A DNA stretch of 64,000 nt, from NCBI GenBank assembly GCA_003635315.1, contig PYJD01000010.1, forward strand, positions 124,001 to 188,000. The letters are read 5' to 3'. The position numbers were made by a program, and so were the translations under genes. Below are positions 9,760-17,291 of the stretch, one piece after another (positions within the stretch are counted from its first letter, which is position 1; each line of letters begins with the position of its first letter). The DNA comes from Candidatus Poribacteria bacterium (GTDB lineage Bacteria; Poribacteria; WGA-4E; WGA-3G). The notes beneath the pieces are model-generated. The model saw only the letters and a program-made list of their open reading frames with translations, was not told the DNA's origin and searched no databases.

Positions 9760-9767
9760 ATTGATTC

Positions 9768-9950
9768 TTAAATTGTGTCATATGGTTTTAATAGAGCGTT
9801 TGCTATTTCAATTTCTACATGCGTAGGTAGTTGCACGGTAACAGGAGAGAAATTGTGTGCAGTTGAGAACGGATCAACCTTGGTGCGATTAATTTTGAAT
9901 ACCAGTGGGACGCAGTGCTGGTTTGAGTATACCGTTTTGTCCAATGACAA
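9768..9950 (-). pseudogene. Possible gene remnant downstream of the CDP-alcohol phosphotransferase
   Basis: A 60-codon open stretch with a TTG first codon directly after an in-frame stop and no ribosome binding site. Its last 15 or so codons resemble, at the nucleotide level, the end of the HAD gene and flank at 16480-16520 (both contain ATATGACACAATTTTA-like bases). That fits the larger direct repeat described for this region. I see no family. It may be only part of the duplicated flank and not a gene. Confidence 0.25.
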
Positions 9951-10069
9951 TTACTGTAATTTTACTAATGAGTCATTTTCGTTTTTTTTACCAAACCAAC
10001 GTCAAATGTGCTTGTAGAATTCTTGGTGGGTTTGATGTACTTCAATGCAGTAATGAGTAAAGGTATTCC

Positions 10070-10576
10070 TCAAATTAAGCATATTGCGACAGTAGTACTG
10101 GCAAAAATGAAACCTACTTTTCTTATCATAGGATTTCCAGAGAAATATAAATGCACCCATGCAAGGTAAATAAAGGTAAGCATCTTTAGTGCTCCGTAAC
10201 TACCACGACTAATACGTGAACGGGTAAGGTCGTGTATGAATCTGTTTTTTGGTGGCGTGATATACTGTTGCAACGTATCTGTCAAAACACCTCTTGTTAT
10301 GACAACAAGTGGTATCCACAAAGGGATGTATCCTATAGCAGTAAAATAAACCCAAAAGACGTTTTCAATAATTCTATCTGCACTCACGTCAAAAGCAGCA
10401 CCGAATTCAGACACCTCGTTTCGTTTGCGAGCGACGATGCCATCAACTGCATCAAGCACGAAAATAATAGCAATGATGACAAGACATGCGATGTTTAGGA
10501 ATGGATATCGTTTTAACAAAACAATAACAATGAAGGTTAAAAGAAGACGGATGAGGGTTATGGTATTGGCAAGCAT
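10070..10576 (-). CDS. CDP-alcohol phosphatidyltransferase family protein (C-terminus interrupted by TGA)
   Basis: Integral membrane enzyme that transfers a phospho-alcohol from a CDP-alcohol to a second alcohol, making phospholipids or related lipids. The full signature D-x2-D-G-x2-A-R-x8-G-x3-D-x3-D is present as DAVDGIVAR...FGAAFDVSAD (about residues 42-67). Membrane helices lie at about 5-22, 28-45, 75-100, 133-150 and 153-168. The frame stops at TGA (10070-10072) in the middle of the last hydrophobic helix. Reading past it gives 34 more codons beginning GIPLLITALKYIK and ending at TAG (9965-9967), for a family-typical total of about 203 residues. The ATG abuts the stop of the methyltransferase (TAA then ATG), so the two are translationally coupled. 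Product could be phosphatidylglycerol-phosphate-like or an unusual lipid. Confidence 0.85.
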   Translation of the reverse strand: MLANTITLIRLLLTFIVIVLLKRYPFLNIACLVIIAIIFVLDAVDGIVARKRNEVSEFGAAFDVSADRIIENVFWVYFTAIGYIPLWIPLVVITRGVLTDTLQQYITPPKNRFIHDLTRSRISRGSYGALKMLTFIYLAWVHLYFSGNPMIRKVGFIFASTTVAICLI

Positions 10577-11185
10577 TTAAAGAGGTTTTTCAAATATGAA
10601 TAGATTATTACATCCGAATCCCCAACGTTCCCATTTTATTAGATTCCACTGATTGAAAATATCTGGAAGACACTCTGGATTGAACCCGTAATGCTCATGT
10701 ATTGAGAATCCTTCAACGATTCTAACAACTTTTAGAAAATCAAGGAGTTTCTCAACGCGTGGGTGTTGCACTGTGATAATGACTTGTCCGCTGGGTTTAA
10801 GATATTTCCAACATGCATCTGCAACTGATGGAAGGACATTCATTGGTATATGTTCAACGGTAGCCAACATTGTAATGACATCAAAAGTTTCATCTGTAAC
10901 TAAGTTGTATGGAAAATATCCGGGTATAAGTTGATATGTCCCAAATTTCACAGTTTGTGTGAGATGTGAGTCAATCCCTATAGCCGTATGTAGATGTCCA
11001 TTGAGATAACGTAAAAAGTTTCCATCTCCAGTCCCAATGTCCAAGAGACGTGCACCTATCGGTATGTACGGTTCAACTTTCGTAAATCGGAGATATTCAA
11101 GGAAGGAATCCAGGGGTTTTCTTGGATACCGATCACCTTGTGTATACTTCCTGTTTTTGAGAAATCGGGTAATAGAGTTTGCCAT
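10577..11185 (-). CDS. Class I SAM-dependent methyltransferase
   Basis: 202-residue cytosolic methyltransferase. The SAM-binding motif I is LLDIGTGDGNFLRYL near residues 47-61, followed by an acidic strand end (GIDSHLTQ) and motif IV-like VITMLATVEHIP around residue 115. The fold region is complete; the C-terminus FGCNNLFIFEKPL is typical of this class. It sits between the STT3-like gene and the CDP-alcohol transferase with no spacer on either side (TAG-ATG upstream, TAA-ATG downstream), so all three are probably made from one message. Within an STT3 operon it could methylate a lipid-linked glycan or its carrier; this is inference from context. Confidence 0.85.
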   Translation of the reverse strand: MANSITRFLKNRKYTQGDRYPRKPLDSFLEYLRFTKVEPYIPIGARLLDIGTGDGNFLRYLNGHLHTAIGIDSHLTQTVKFGTYQLIPGYFPYNLVTDETFDVITMLATVEHIPMNVLPSVADACWKYLKPSGQVIITVQHPRVEKLLDFLKVVRIVEGFSIHEHYGFNPECLPDIFNQWNLIKWERWGFGCNNLFIFEKPL

Positions 11186-13573
11186 CTATTCTTTAGCTAG
11201 TTCGCTTGTTGGTTCAATAGCAAGGTATTTGTCATCGGTTTTTATATCAGGTGGATAATGAATTTCCCAAATCTTGAGAGGGGCGGTATCTACTCCATCT
11301 GTAGGATAGATGGGTACAAAGATATCGGAAAAGTCGCCAAGGAAGTAGAGCCGGACAGCAAGACTTTGCCAACCGAGATTAGAAATGTGAAAGGCTTTTT
11401 CAAGTTCACCCTTTTCATCGTAATAAAGGATGATGTTTCCGTGTGGATTGTCACCAATTGAGGTTTTGTAGATATGACGTTTAGTGCCTTTGAACGCTAC
11501 ATACGGGAGTCGTGCAATCCCTCCTTCTTTCAGACGTGCCGTTATGAAATCAGGTGGGGACGTTATATCAGGCTCTTCAACGTGAAGAAAAGGTGTCTGT
11601 TCTATCTTTGAGAGACGTTTATATCCAAGCTTAACAAGGCGGGTGAATCCGAATCTTTTATCACTGTTTTCATCGCTGCCGATATAGGAATAGGTAGAGG
11701 CACGGTCAATCAATCCCCACTCTCTTAACATGAGATGTGTTACACCGTGGGTTTTGAGAAATTCAAGCGCCTCTCGTACATCTTGTGCACAATAGACGTG
11801 GCGGTAATAGAAGTGTATCCAGTGTGGGAGGAACGTATCCTGATCGGTGATAGTCTTCACACCACCGAAGACGTTAAGACGGCTGCCATAACTCCAGTTT
11901 GCTGCCATGACTGTATCTTGTGGAAGCGAAGTTTTTATCCAATTGAGTGCTTGTGCAATATCGCCTGTTCCAGGGAGTGGTTTCCGCCAGTAAGTGGCAG
12001 CAGGAACTGCACTGTTTGCATGTCCACCTAAGGGAGTCCAAAAGAGAACAGGTAGTAAAACGGCAATTGCAATTGTAACGGGTATCCATCGCGGTTTTTT
12101 GAGTTGTTGGGTGAGTGTCGCTGGCAACTGCCATAATAGCCATGCAGTGCCGTAAGCGAGCGGGACACCGATGAAGAAATCATAACGTTTTGCCCCACGT
12201 GAAAGTGCCACCCACAAAACAAACCATACAAGCATCAAAACTGTTACCAATTCGTTTTTCGCTGTTTCTTTTCGCAAACATGCAATTGCGAGGGTGACTG
12301 CCGTGAGTCCCAATGAAACGAGAAAGAGTATATTGCAACTGCCTTCCCCAATCAACTCACTCAGAGGCCATCGGAAAAACGTAGTAGCGGTGAATAGTGA
12401 AAGAGCTACAGTAAGAGGAATTCCGTTCTGTTTCCAGATGTACAAACTCCCGAGTATCAAACCGAGACTACCCAACATAAATACGGTGCCGTACCGGGCT
12501 GGCCAATATCCGAAATTCGGATCAACGAGTTCTGTCATGTCCTTCATGAGTCGGCTTTCTTGGAATATGAACGCGGTATTCTCAAATGTTCCGGATTGCA
12601 GCAAGATATAACCGATTCCTATTCCGATGCCAAACAGGGTGAGTCCTCCTGCAAGTTTCCGGGCATGTGGACGTAGCGGAGGATAATACTTCAGAAGTAG
12701 GTATTTCAGTCCACGCATGATAAAAACTGCAATCGGTGGGGCAAGTGTTAACGCAGCCAGATGCGTTGCATAAGTATAACCGCTCCGATAAGCAGGACTG
12801 ATGAGATAGAGTCCCGGGACGAACATGAGCACCCATATTAGATACTCTTTTAGGTGAGATTCTGTTTCTGTGGTGCAGAATTTCCAGAGTTCTGCACAGA
12901 GGATAACTAAAACAAAAAGCCCGAAACTTTCCCATGAAAGTCCACCCAAAAAAACGATAAACCCAGCAAGCGCGGTAGCGAAATATCTGTACCAATTACG
13001 GATCCCTTTGCTTTTCTTTTCAGTGGAGTTATAGGGCATCTGTTCTTTCCAGAGGTAAACAGCAACAGCAAGTACGCCGAACATCCAGCACCATGCATCG
13101 CGATCACCAAAACCTGCAGCACTACGTTCTACACTCCCCGGTAACGTTGCCAATAGCACGCTAACGATGGACGCAAACAGCAGTCCGTGACTACGGACAA
13201 GGAAAAGAAATAGTATACCGAGTCCTAAGGTAAAACAGACTGCAGTGATGTAGAGTTGAATATGATACCGTGTGAGTGCTGGGAAGAGCCACACCAACGC
13301 CTTATGTATGTAGGCGATGGTGTAAGAATAGAGCGGTAATAATTGACCGTTATCTCTGCCGAGGGGAAGCCAGCGGTGTGTATCGCGTGAAGGAAGAGTA
13401 CCGTTTTCTGCAATTTTATCTGCCATCCATTGGTAAAGGAAAGCGTCATTTTCTGTAAAGTGTCCTGCGGGGAGATGCTCTACACCTTGGATACGTATCC
13501 CAAAAGTGAGAAACATGAGGTATAAAAGTAGCACACAGACGAGGATTTTCTGAAGATAAAGAGGTAATTGCAT
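11186..13573 (-). CDS. STT3/AglB-type oligosaccharyltransferase-like membrane protein
   Basis: 795 residues: about 12-13 membrane helices up to residue 525, then a soluble domain facing the periplasm. Members transfer a glycan from a polyprenyl carrier to asparagine of exported proteins. Visible family marks are the first acidic motif ENDAFLYQW (around 41), the second GDRDAW (around 157), and AANWSYGSR near 558, which stands at the place of the WWDYG motif and keeps only W-x-Y-G. Length matches archaeal AglB and bacterial PglB (700-900). It is the first gene of a three-gene coupled unit with a methyltransferase and a CDP-alcohol transferase. Alternative: another GT-C glycosyltransferase that uses a lipid-linked donor. 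Confidence 0.82.
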   Translation of the reverse strand: MQLPLYLQKILVCVLLLYLMFLTFGIRIQGVEHLPAGHFTENDAFLYQWMADKIAENGTLPSRDTHRWLPLGRDNGQLLPLYSYTIAYIHKALVWLFPALTRYHIQLYITAVCFTLGLGILFLFLVRSHGLLFASIVSVLLATLPGSVERSAAGFGDRDAWCWMFGVLAVAVYLWKEQMPYNSTEKKSKGIRNWYRYFATALAGFIVFLGGLSWESFGLFVLVILCAELWKFCTTETESHLKEYLIWVLMFVPGLYLISPAYRSGYTYATHLAALTLAPPIAVFIMRGLKYLLLKYYPPLRPHARKLAGGLTLFGIGIGIGYILLQSGTFENTAFIFQESRLMKDMTELVDPNFGYWPARYGTVFMLGSLGLILGSLYIWKQNGIPLTVALSLFTATTFFRWPLSELIGEGSCNILFLVSLGLTAVTLAIACLRKETAKNELVTVLMLVWFVLWVALSRGAKRYDFFIGVPLAYGTAWLLWQLPATLTQQLKKPRWIPVTIAIAVLLPVLFWTPLGGHANSAVPAATYWRKPLPGTGDIAQALNWIKTSLPQDTVMAANWSYGSRLNVFGGVKTITDQDTFLPHWIHFYYRHVYCAQDVREALEFLKTHGVTHLMLREWGLIDRASTYSYIGSDENSDKRFGFTRLVKLGYKRLSKIEQTPFLHVEEPDITSPPDFITARLKEGGIARLPYVAFKGTKRHIYKTSIGDNPHGNIILYYDEKGELEKAFHISNLGWQSLAVRLYFLGDFSDIFVPIYPTDGVDTAPLKIWEIHYPPDIKTDDKYLAIEPTSELAKE

Positions 13574-13699
13574 CCTAATTTCAATTTTCAGGGATGGGTT
13601 CTGGAACTAATTCAATAGCGCACTTATAGCAGGCAAAGTTTCTGACTGTAGAAACTATCCAACGTTTTGGCAACTACGTGTCTTGTGAATCCTTCACAA

Positions 13700-13963
13700 T
13701 TATTGCGTCTTATGTTCAGTTTCGGTTAAAACTGTTTTCAATATCGGATTGCGTTCAAGTAAATCTTTATTGGCTTTTTTAACACGTTCCACCCGCTTTG
13801 AACAGCATTTGCAATTTTTCTTCTTTGCAGAGGGTGTTGTGAAAGCAGTTGTCTGCTGTTGTGTGTGCATGGGGAGTGTATTTGTTGCATATCCAATAAA
13901 ACAAACGAGGATACCAACAATTGCGAGGATGCCAACGCTATATACGAAAAAGTTGTCTTTCAT
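13700..13963 (-). CDS. Small membrane protein with Cys-rich basic segment
   Basis: 87 residues, unrecognised. One membrane helix (residues about 8-27, VYSVGILAIVGILVCFIGYA) is followed by a Thr/Gln-rich linker. Next comes a basic Cys cluster KKKNCKCCSKR at about 49-59 and a charged helix to the end. The C-x-C-C arrangement could bind a metal or form disulfides. The ATG is preceded by GAGGG. The gene lies 20 bases after the 252-residue gene and 126 bases before the STT3-like gene on the same strand, so it may belong to the same transcription unit. Function unknown. Confidence 0.6.
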   Translation of the reverse strand: MKDNFFVYSVGILAIVGILVCFIGYATNTLPMHTQQQTTAFTTPSAKKKNCKCCSKRVERVKKANKDLLERNPILKTVLTETEHKTQ

Positions 13964-13983
13964 GGGCGTAACCCTCTTTTCAC

Positions 13984-14712
13984 TTAAAATTTCGGTTTAA
14001 ATCCATGTGCACGAAGTTCTTCCAAATGTTCTCTTACATCTTCCTCTGAAAGACCTTCTCGAATTATTTGTTTGAAATCCTCCAGGAAAATAGAGGTTAG
14101 TAAATCTGGTATACCTGCCGATTGTGCAGTATTCTGTATGGAGTCAAAATAATCTGAAGGATTTTCTGCAAGTCCATTTCGCATGTCATCAAAATAGGCT
14201 TGTTGTTCTTTGGCAGATAGAGAATTTAGTCTATTTGCTTTTTCCTTCAAACGTCTTTGACTCCTCTTTTCAATATTTTTTAAATCTGCATGAAAATAAG
14301 CTAATTTTTCATTCATGACTTTTTCCATGTCCTTCAATTCTTTTATTTCTTTCGCCCATCTTGCTAAGTCCTCTTTACTATGTTGATGTGTTTCCGATGA
14401 GTGTTTATTTTGATCCGATTTTTGTTTAGTCTCCACAGAGTCGTTTTTCTCTTTAACAACCTTGCTTTGGCTCGCACCGTTTTGAGGTTTAATTGCATCA
14501 TCCGCTTGGATATTGTTCTTTTTCTCAGATGACTTTACAACAAGTGTATCTGTGTTTTTATTCGCTGCTTTTGGTTCCTTCACATTATATATTACAACTG
14601 GTTCACTGATGATCTTAGGTCGTACAATGGTAATGTACCATGTTGTCCAACCTATTATGACGGTAAGAAACAGGAATCCTAAACTAAGAAAAAGATGTTT
14701 CCATTTTAACAT
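13984..14712 (-). CDS. Single-pass membrane protein with charged coiled-coil region
   Basis: 242 residues from the chosen start, unrecognised. A membrane anchor (about residues 8-27, LSLGFLFLTVIIGWTTWYI) is followed by a Lys/Asn/Ser-rich linker to about residue 115. A long helical, highly charged segment (LARWAKEIKELKDMEKVMN) likely forms a coiled coil, and the C-terminal part contains a GLSEEDVREHLEELRAHG helix. I chose the ATG at 14712 because AGGAGG lies six bases before it. An in-frame start at 14742 would begin inside a 14-bp hairpin and has no ribosome site. A membrane-bound scaffold or adaptor is plausible; no family identified. Confidence 0.65.
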   Translation of the reverse strand: MLKWKHLFLSLGFLFLTVIIGWTTWYITIVRPKIISEPVVIYNVKEPKAANKNTDTLVVKSSEKKNNIQADDAIKPQNGASQSKVVKEKNDSVETKQKSDQNKHSSETHQHSKEDLARWAKEIKELKDMEKVMNEKLAYFHADLKNIEKRSQRRLKEKANRLNSLSAKEQQAYFDDMRNGLAENPSDYFDSIQNTAQSAGIPDLLTSIFLEDFKQIIREGLSEEDVREHLEELRAHGFKPKF

Positions 14713-14731
14713 TCTATTTCCTCCTGAAGTT

Positions 14732-14774
14732 GAAACAGACATCTTAATTTTAATGCAATCAAGATGTCTGTTTC
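14732..14774 (-). promoter_or_regulatory. Perfect 14-bp hairpin upstream of the 252-codon gene
   Basis: GAAACAGACATCTT (14732-14745) pairs with AAGATGTCTGTTTC (14761-14774) around a 15-base loop. On the minus strand it lies between the end of the 134-residue gene and the ribosome site of the next gene. It could end transcription partly, or protect the 3' end of the upstream message. No T-tract follows, which argues against a simple terminator. Confidence 0.55.
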
Positions 14775-14807
14775 GTATGTTATTAATACTTAAAATGACA
14801 CGAAAGT

Positions 14808-15212
14808 CTAACTATTACATCCACCACTTACACATCCCTCACTAACTATAAATATCAGAGGATGAGGTGTATCAAGACAATCTAAGTGTGCCTCTCTTGC
14901 AATAGCATGATTATTTACTGCATTAACATATGCATTTGCCGTCCAATTCACAGCCTTTTTAGCAAGTTTAATATACGACTCATTTCCAGATTCTTCCGCC
15001 ATTTCTAATGCTATTTTTGCCAACTGATGTAAACCCTCTGCCAAATCAACCGCATTATTAGCTGTATTCAGTGTCGCCCTTGTTCCTTCACAATGCCATG
15101 CGAATGCTAATTGTATTGCTATGAACATCATCATACAAATGAGATTGAAACTTGTCAAAGCCAAGATGTTTGAGTTTATTATCGGCAACTTAATTGTATT
15201 CGTCATTTTCAT
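14808..15212 (-). CDS. Small exported protein with Cys-rich C-terminal tail
   Basis: 134 residues, unrecognised. A hydrophobic N-terminal segment (residues about 20-42, TSFNLICMMMFIAIQLAFAW) is a signal peptide or anchor. The middle is Ala-rich and helical (NTANNAVDLAEGLHQLAKIALEM style). Four cysteines lie outside the signal: one right after it (WHCEG), one in LDCLD, and two in the tail EGCVSGGCNS. That pattern suggests disulfides in the periplasm or a processed tail. GGAAGGAA precedes the ATG; a second ATG two codons on is also possible. A short distance from the HTH gene suggests joint control. NxS/T sequons such as NES are present, making it a possible STT3 substrate, which is speculation. 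Confidence 0.6.
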   Translation of the reverse strand: MKMTNTIKLPIINSNILALTSFNLICMMMFIAIQLAFAWHCEGTRATLNTANNAVDLAEGLHQLAKIALEMAEESGNESYIKLAKKAVNWTANAYVNAVNNHAIAREAHLDCLDTPHPLIFIVSEGCVSGGCNS

Positions 15213-15368
15213 TTCCTTCCTTTCTAACTTCCATTCAGGAATTTAGTGTTAGTAGAAGGAGAAAATGCAATTTGTTAACGCTATCCGAATTGTGCTTCCA
15301 TTTTACACTTATTGCGAACAGTGTTTTGCAAATTATACCATTTCTCCACAATTTATCAAATATATCAA

Positions 15369-15680
15369 TTACGCTCCTCGCTTGACTCTTGTAGTGGCGT
15401 TTTGCGTTACGGTTTTCTTCCACCGCATTATCACACGTTTCACGCATACTTCAACATCAGTCGGGGAGATACCCAATTTTTCACTAATCTCTTTGAGAGG
15501 TTGATTGTCTAAATACCGTTCCATTATCTTCCGCTCTTGAGGTGGAGGGTTATCAATCAGTTCGTCTAACTGATGTGCAATTGGACGTAACCACTTGAAT
15601 ATACGTTCCAATCTTTTCTGAACAGCCTCAGCAGTGGAACCTATCGCTTCAGCAATCTGCTTCGGCTTTAGGTCATCCAA
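15369..15680 (-). CDS. Helix-turn-helix protein, sigma-70 region 4-like, 5' end unclear
   Basis: 103 residues from a TTG codon, with two helix-turn-helix-like segments: LKPKQIAEAIGSTAEAVQKR near the N-terminus and PLKEISEKLGISPTDVEVCV near residues 60-80. The second resembles region 4 of ECF sigma factors, and the basic end (RWKKTVTQNATTRVKRGA) fits DNA binding. The open frame runs back another 22 codons to TAA at 15747-15749 (reading FRPDGLLYYKNLEVVEHLL before the TTG) without a good start codon or ribosome site. Either TTG is used, or the gene has lost its 5' end to the repeats upstream. It lies at the head of the minus-strand cluster and may regulate it. Confidence 0.55.
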   Translation of the reverse strand: MDDLKPKQIAEAIGSTAEAVQKRLERIFKWLRPIAHQLDELIDNPPPQERKIMERYLDNQPLKEISEKLGISPTDVEVCVKRVIMRWKKTVTQNATTRVKRGA

Positions 15681-15769
15681 TAGGTGTTCAACAACCTCAA
15701 GATTCTTATAATATAAAAGGCCATCGGGGCGAAAGGTGTATAAAGTTTATATCTAACACATTCTGGATA

Positions 15770-16080
15770 ACCGTTCTGTTGTGTGAATCGCGGATAACGT
15801 GGATTTACGCGGATAAGAGGCTTTTTGTAACATTCAATACTTTCAACCAACAAACAAACATCTATTCCATAACGGATGACGCGGATTTTCACACAGGCGG
15901 TTTCTGATTGCCGTACGTGTTCTTGGTGGAATAAATGTTTGTGGTATTCCAAAGGGAGTCACATTTACCAAAACCCCTCTTATCCGCGAACATCCGCGTC
16001 ATCCGCGTCATCCGCGATTCAGACAACAACACACGCTTCAAACAAACCACCCCCTTATCCGCGAAATCCGACGAATACCT
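15770..16080. repeat. Intergenic block of degenerate ATCCGCG repeats
   Basis: This stretch has many copies of ATCCGCG / CGCGGAT in both orientations (for example TCCGCGTCATCCGCGTCATCC at about 15986-16010 and CGCGGATAACGTGGATTTACG at about 15787). Open frames across it are accidental. The repeats lie directly upstream of the truncated-looking HTH gene and up to the MITE-like element. Confidence 0.6.
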
Positions 16081-16090
16081 GGGGAATGCC

Positions 16091-16220
16091 TAATGAAGAT
16101 TAAGTTATTAATTCAGAAATTTTTCAACGGGCAATAAATCGCACTACTGCAAAACAGCCTGTTTGTAGTAGGGCAATTCATTGCCCGTCAATTACACAAA
16201 GTATTTTTTAATCTTCATTA
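16091..16220. mobile_element. 130-bp palindromic MITE-like element
   Basis: The ends are perfect 13-bp inverted repeats, TAATGAAGATTAA (16091-16103) and TTAATCTTCATTA (16208-16220). Inside them the arms keep pairing imperfectly: ACGGGCAAT with ATTGCCCGT, and ACTACTGCAAAACAG with CTGTTTGTAGTA. The whole element can fold into one long hairpin. It carries no open frame. It abuts the start of the WD40 pseudogene. A TA at each outer end could be a target duplication. No matching transposase is in the window. Confidence 0.65.
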
Positions 16221-16224
16221 TATA

Positions 16225-16477
16225 TATGGGATTTAAAGACTGAAAAATATAAGAATAGGTTTTCAGGTAAAATGGGAGATTAAAATTGTGTAGGATTCAG
16301 TCCAGATGGAAAATTACTGGCAAGTGGATGTGATAATGTAGAACGAAGAAATGGATGCAATAATACTGTGGGATGTTGGATCAAAGAGTCAATTGGGTAT
16401 ATTGAAAGAATGAGAGTAAATTGGTGAGGTGTAGTGCTGATGGAACTTTATTAATCTGGAGGATACCAACACATTAA
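16225..16477 (+). pseudogene. Decayed 3' end of a WD40 repeat gene
   Basis: The segment matches the last 420 bases of the WD40 gene at 9341-9759 in the same order. TATGGGATTTA, then TTCAGTCC, GGCAAGTGGATGTGA, ATGGATGC, GTCAATTG, GTAAATTGGTGAG and GATGGAACT can all be followed in both copies. It lacks about 160 bases matching 9527-9689 and has stop codons and frame changes. The homology continues about 40 bases past the stop (AAATTGTGTCATAT). It is thus a non-functional direct copy of the same gene end, and it starts right at the MITE-like element. Confidence 0.8.
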
Positions 16478-16503
16478 AATGAGTCTAAAATTGTGTCATA
16501 TAG

Positions 16504-17202
16504 TTATAAGAGAGTGTCAGCTAATTCGGTAAAATCACCAACTGTTATATCAGGTTGAAACTGTGTATCTTCGTACGGCAACTTGTATCGATTCACATAC
16601 GCGCCGCGAAAACCACACGCCCGCGCACCCATGATATCAAACGAATTCGCAGATACCATCATACATTCATTTACCTCCAGTTCCAATTTACCCGCTGCCC
16701 CACGATAAACACAAGGATGGGGTTTAAATGATCCAAATGATGTAACAGAGATAACACCATCAAACACCCATTCGACTCTATTTGTCACAAGATAATCCAA
16801 GAAATCTGGATCGCCATTTGAAAGAACAACCAATTGATATTTAGTCTTTAAGCGACTAAGTGCAGATAACACCTCTGGAAAAGGCGTCAATTGTTGCCAA
16901 CCTAACATGAACGCTTCCACTATCTCTGGTGTAGCATCAATTCCATTTCGTCTAAGTGTATAGTGTAATGCGCGACGAACGGTCTCCAGATACCCACTAT
17001 GTCCAAGCATCATAATCGTATCTTGATACTGCTCTATCCTTTGCCGATATCGCCACTGTTCCCAAAATTCATCTGCGGTTATACACTTCACATGATGTGT
17101 GGTTAAAGACTCGTTAATAAACGGTGTGAGACTCCCACCTAAATCCAAAATTGTCCCAAATAAGTCAAATGTTAACGCTTTTGTGTTAGAATACATCTGC
17201 AT
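16504..17202 (-). CDS. HAD-superfamily hydrolase, 2-haloacid dehalogenase-like
   Basis: 232 residues with the haloacid dehalogenase motifs in order: motif I TFDLFGTILD (Asp9 region, nucleophile DLFGT), motif II VLSNGDPDFL (Ser near residue 124), motif III lysine in SFGSFKPHP, and a motif IV-like MMVSANSFDIMGARACGFRG. The four-helix cap between motifs I and II is of the type seen in L-2-haloacid dehalogenases and small phosphatases. It is cytosolic. The start at 17202 (MQMYSNTK) could also be two codons later. It sits alone, 89 bases after a Gfo/Idh/MocA gene on the same strand. Dehalogenase or phosphatase cannot be decided. Confidence 0.88.
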   Translation of the reverse strand: MQMYSNTKALTFDLFGTILDLGGSLTPFINESLTTHHVKCITADEFWEQWRYRQRIEQYQDTIMMLGHSGYLETVRRALHYTLRRNGIDATPEIVEAFMLGWQQLTPFPEVLSALSRLKTKYQLVVLSNGDPDFLDYLVTNRVEWVFDGVISVTSFGSFKPHPCVYRGAAGKLELEVNECMMVSANSFDIMGARACGFRGAYVNRYKLPYEDTQFQPDITVGDFTELADTLL

Positions 17203-17291
17203 TGAAGAATCCTAATTTCAACCTATAAAAATCACTATTTGTGCACATAATTTGGGCGGGAATCAACCCGCCCAAATTATAATTAACGGTA

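Noticed and set aside
15668..15952. 94-codon reverse open frame overlapping the HTH gene start
   Set aside because: Different frame from the HTH protein, crosses the ATCCGCG repeats, no ribosome site and no recognisable domain.
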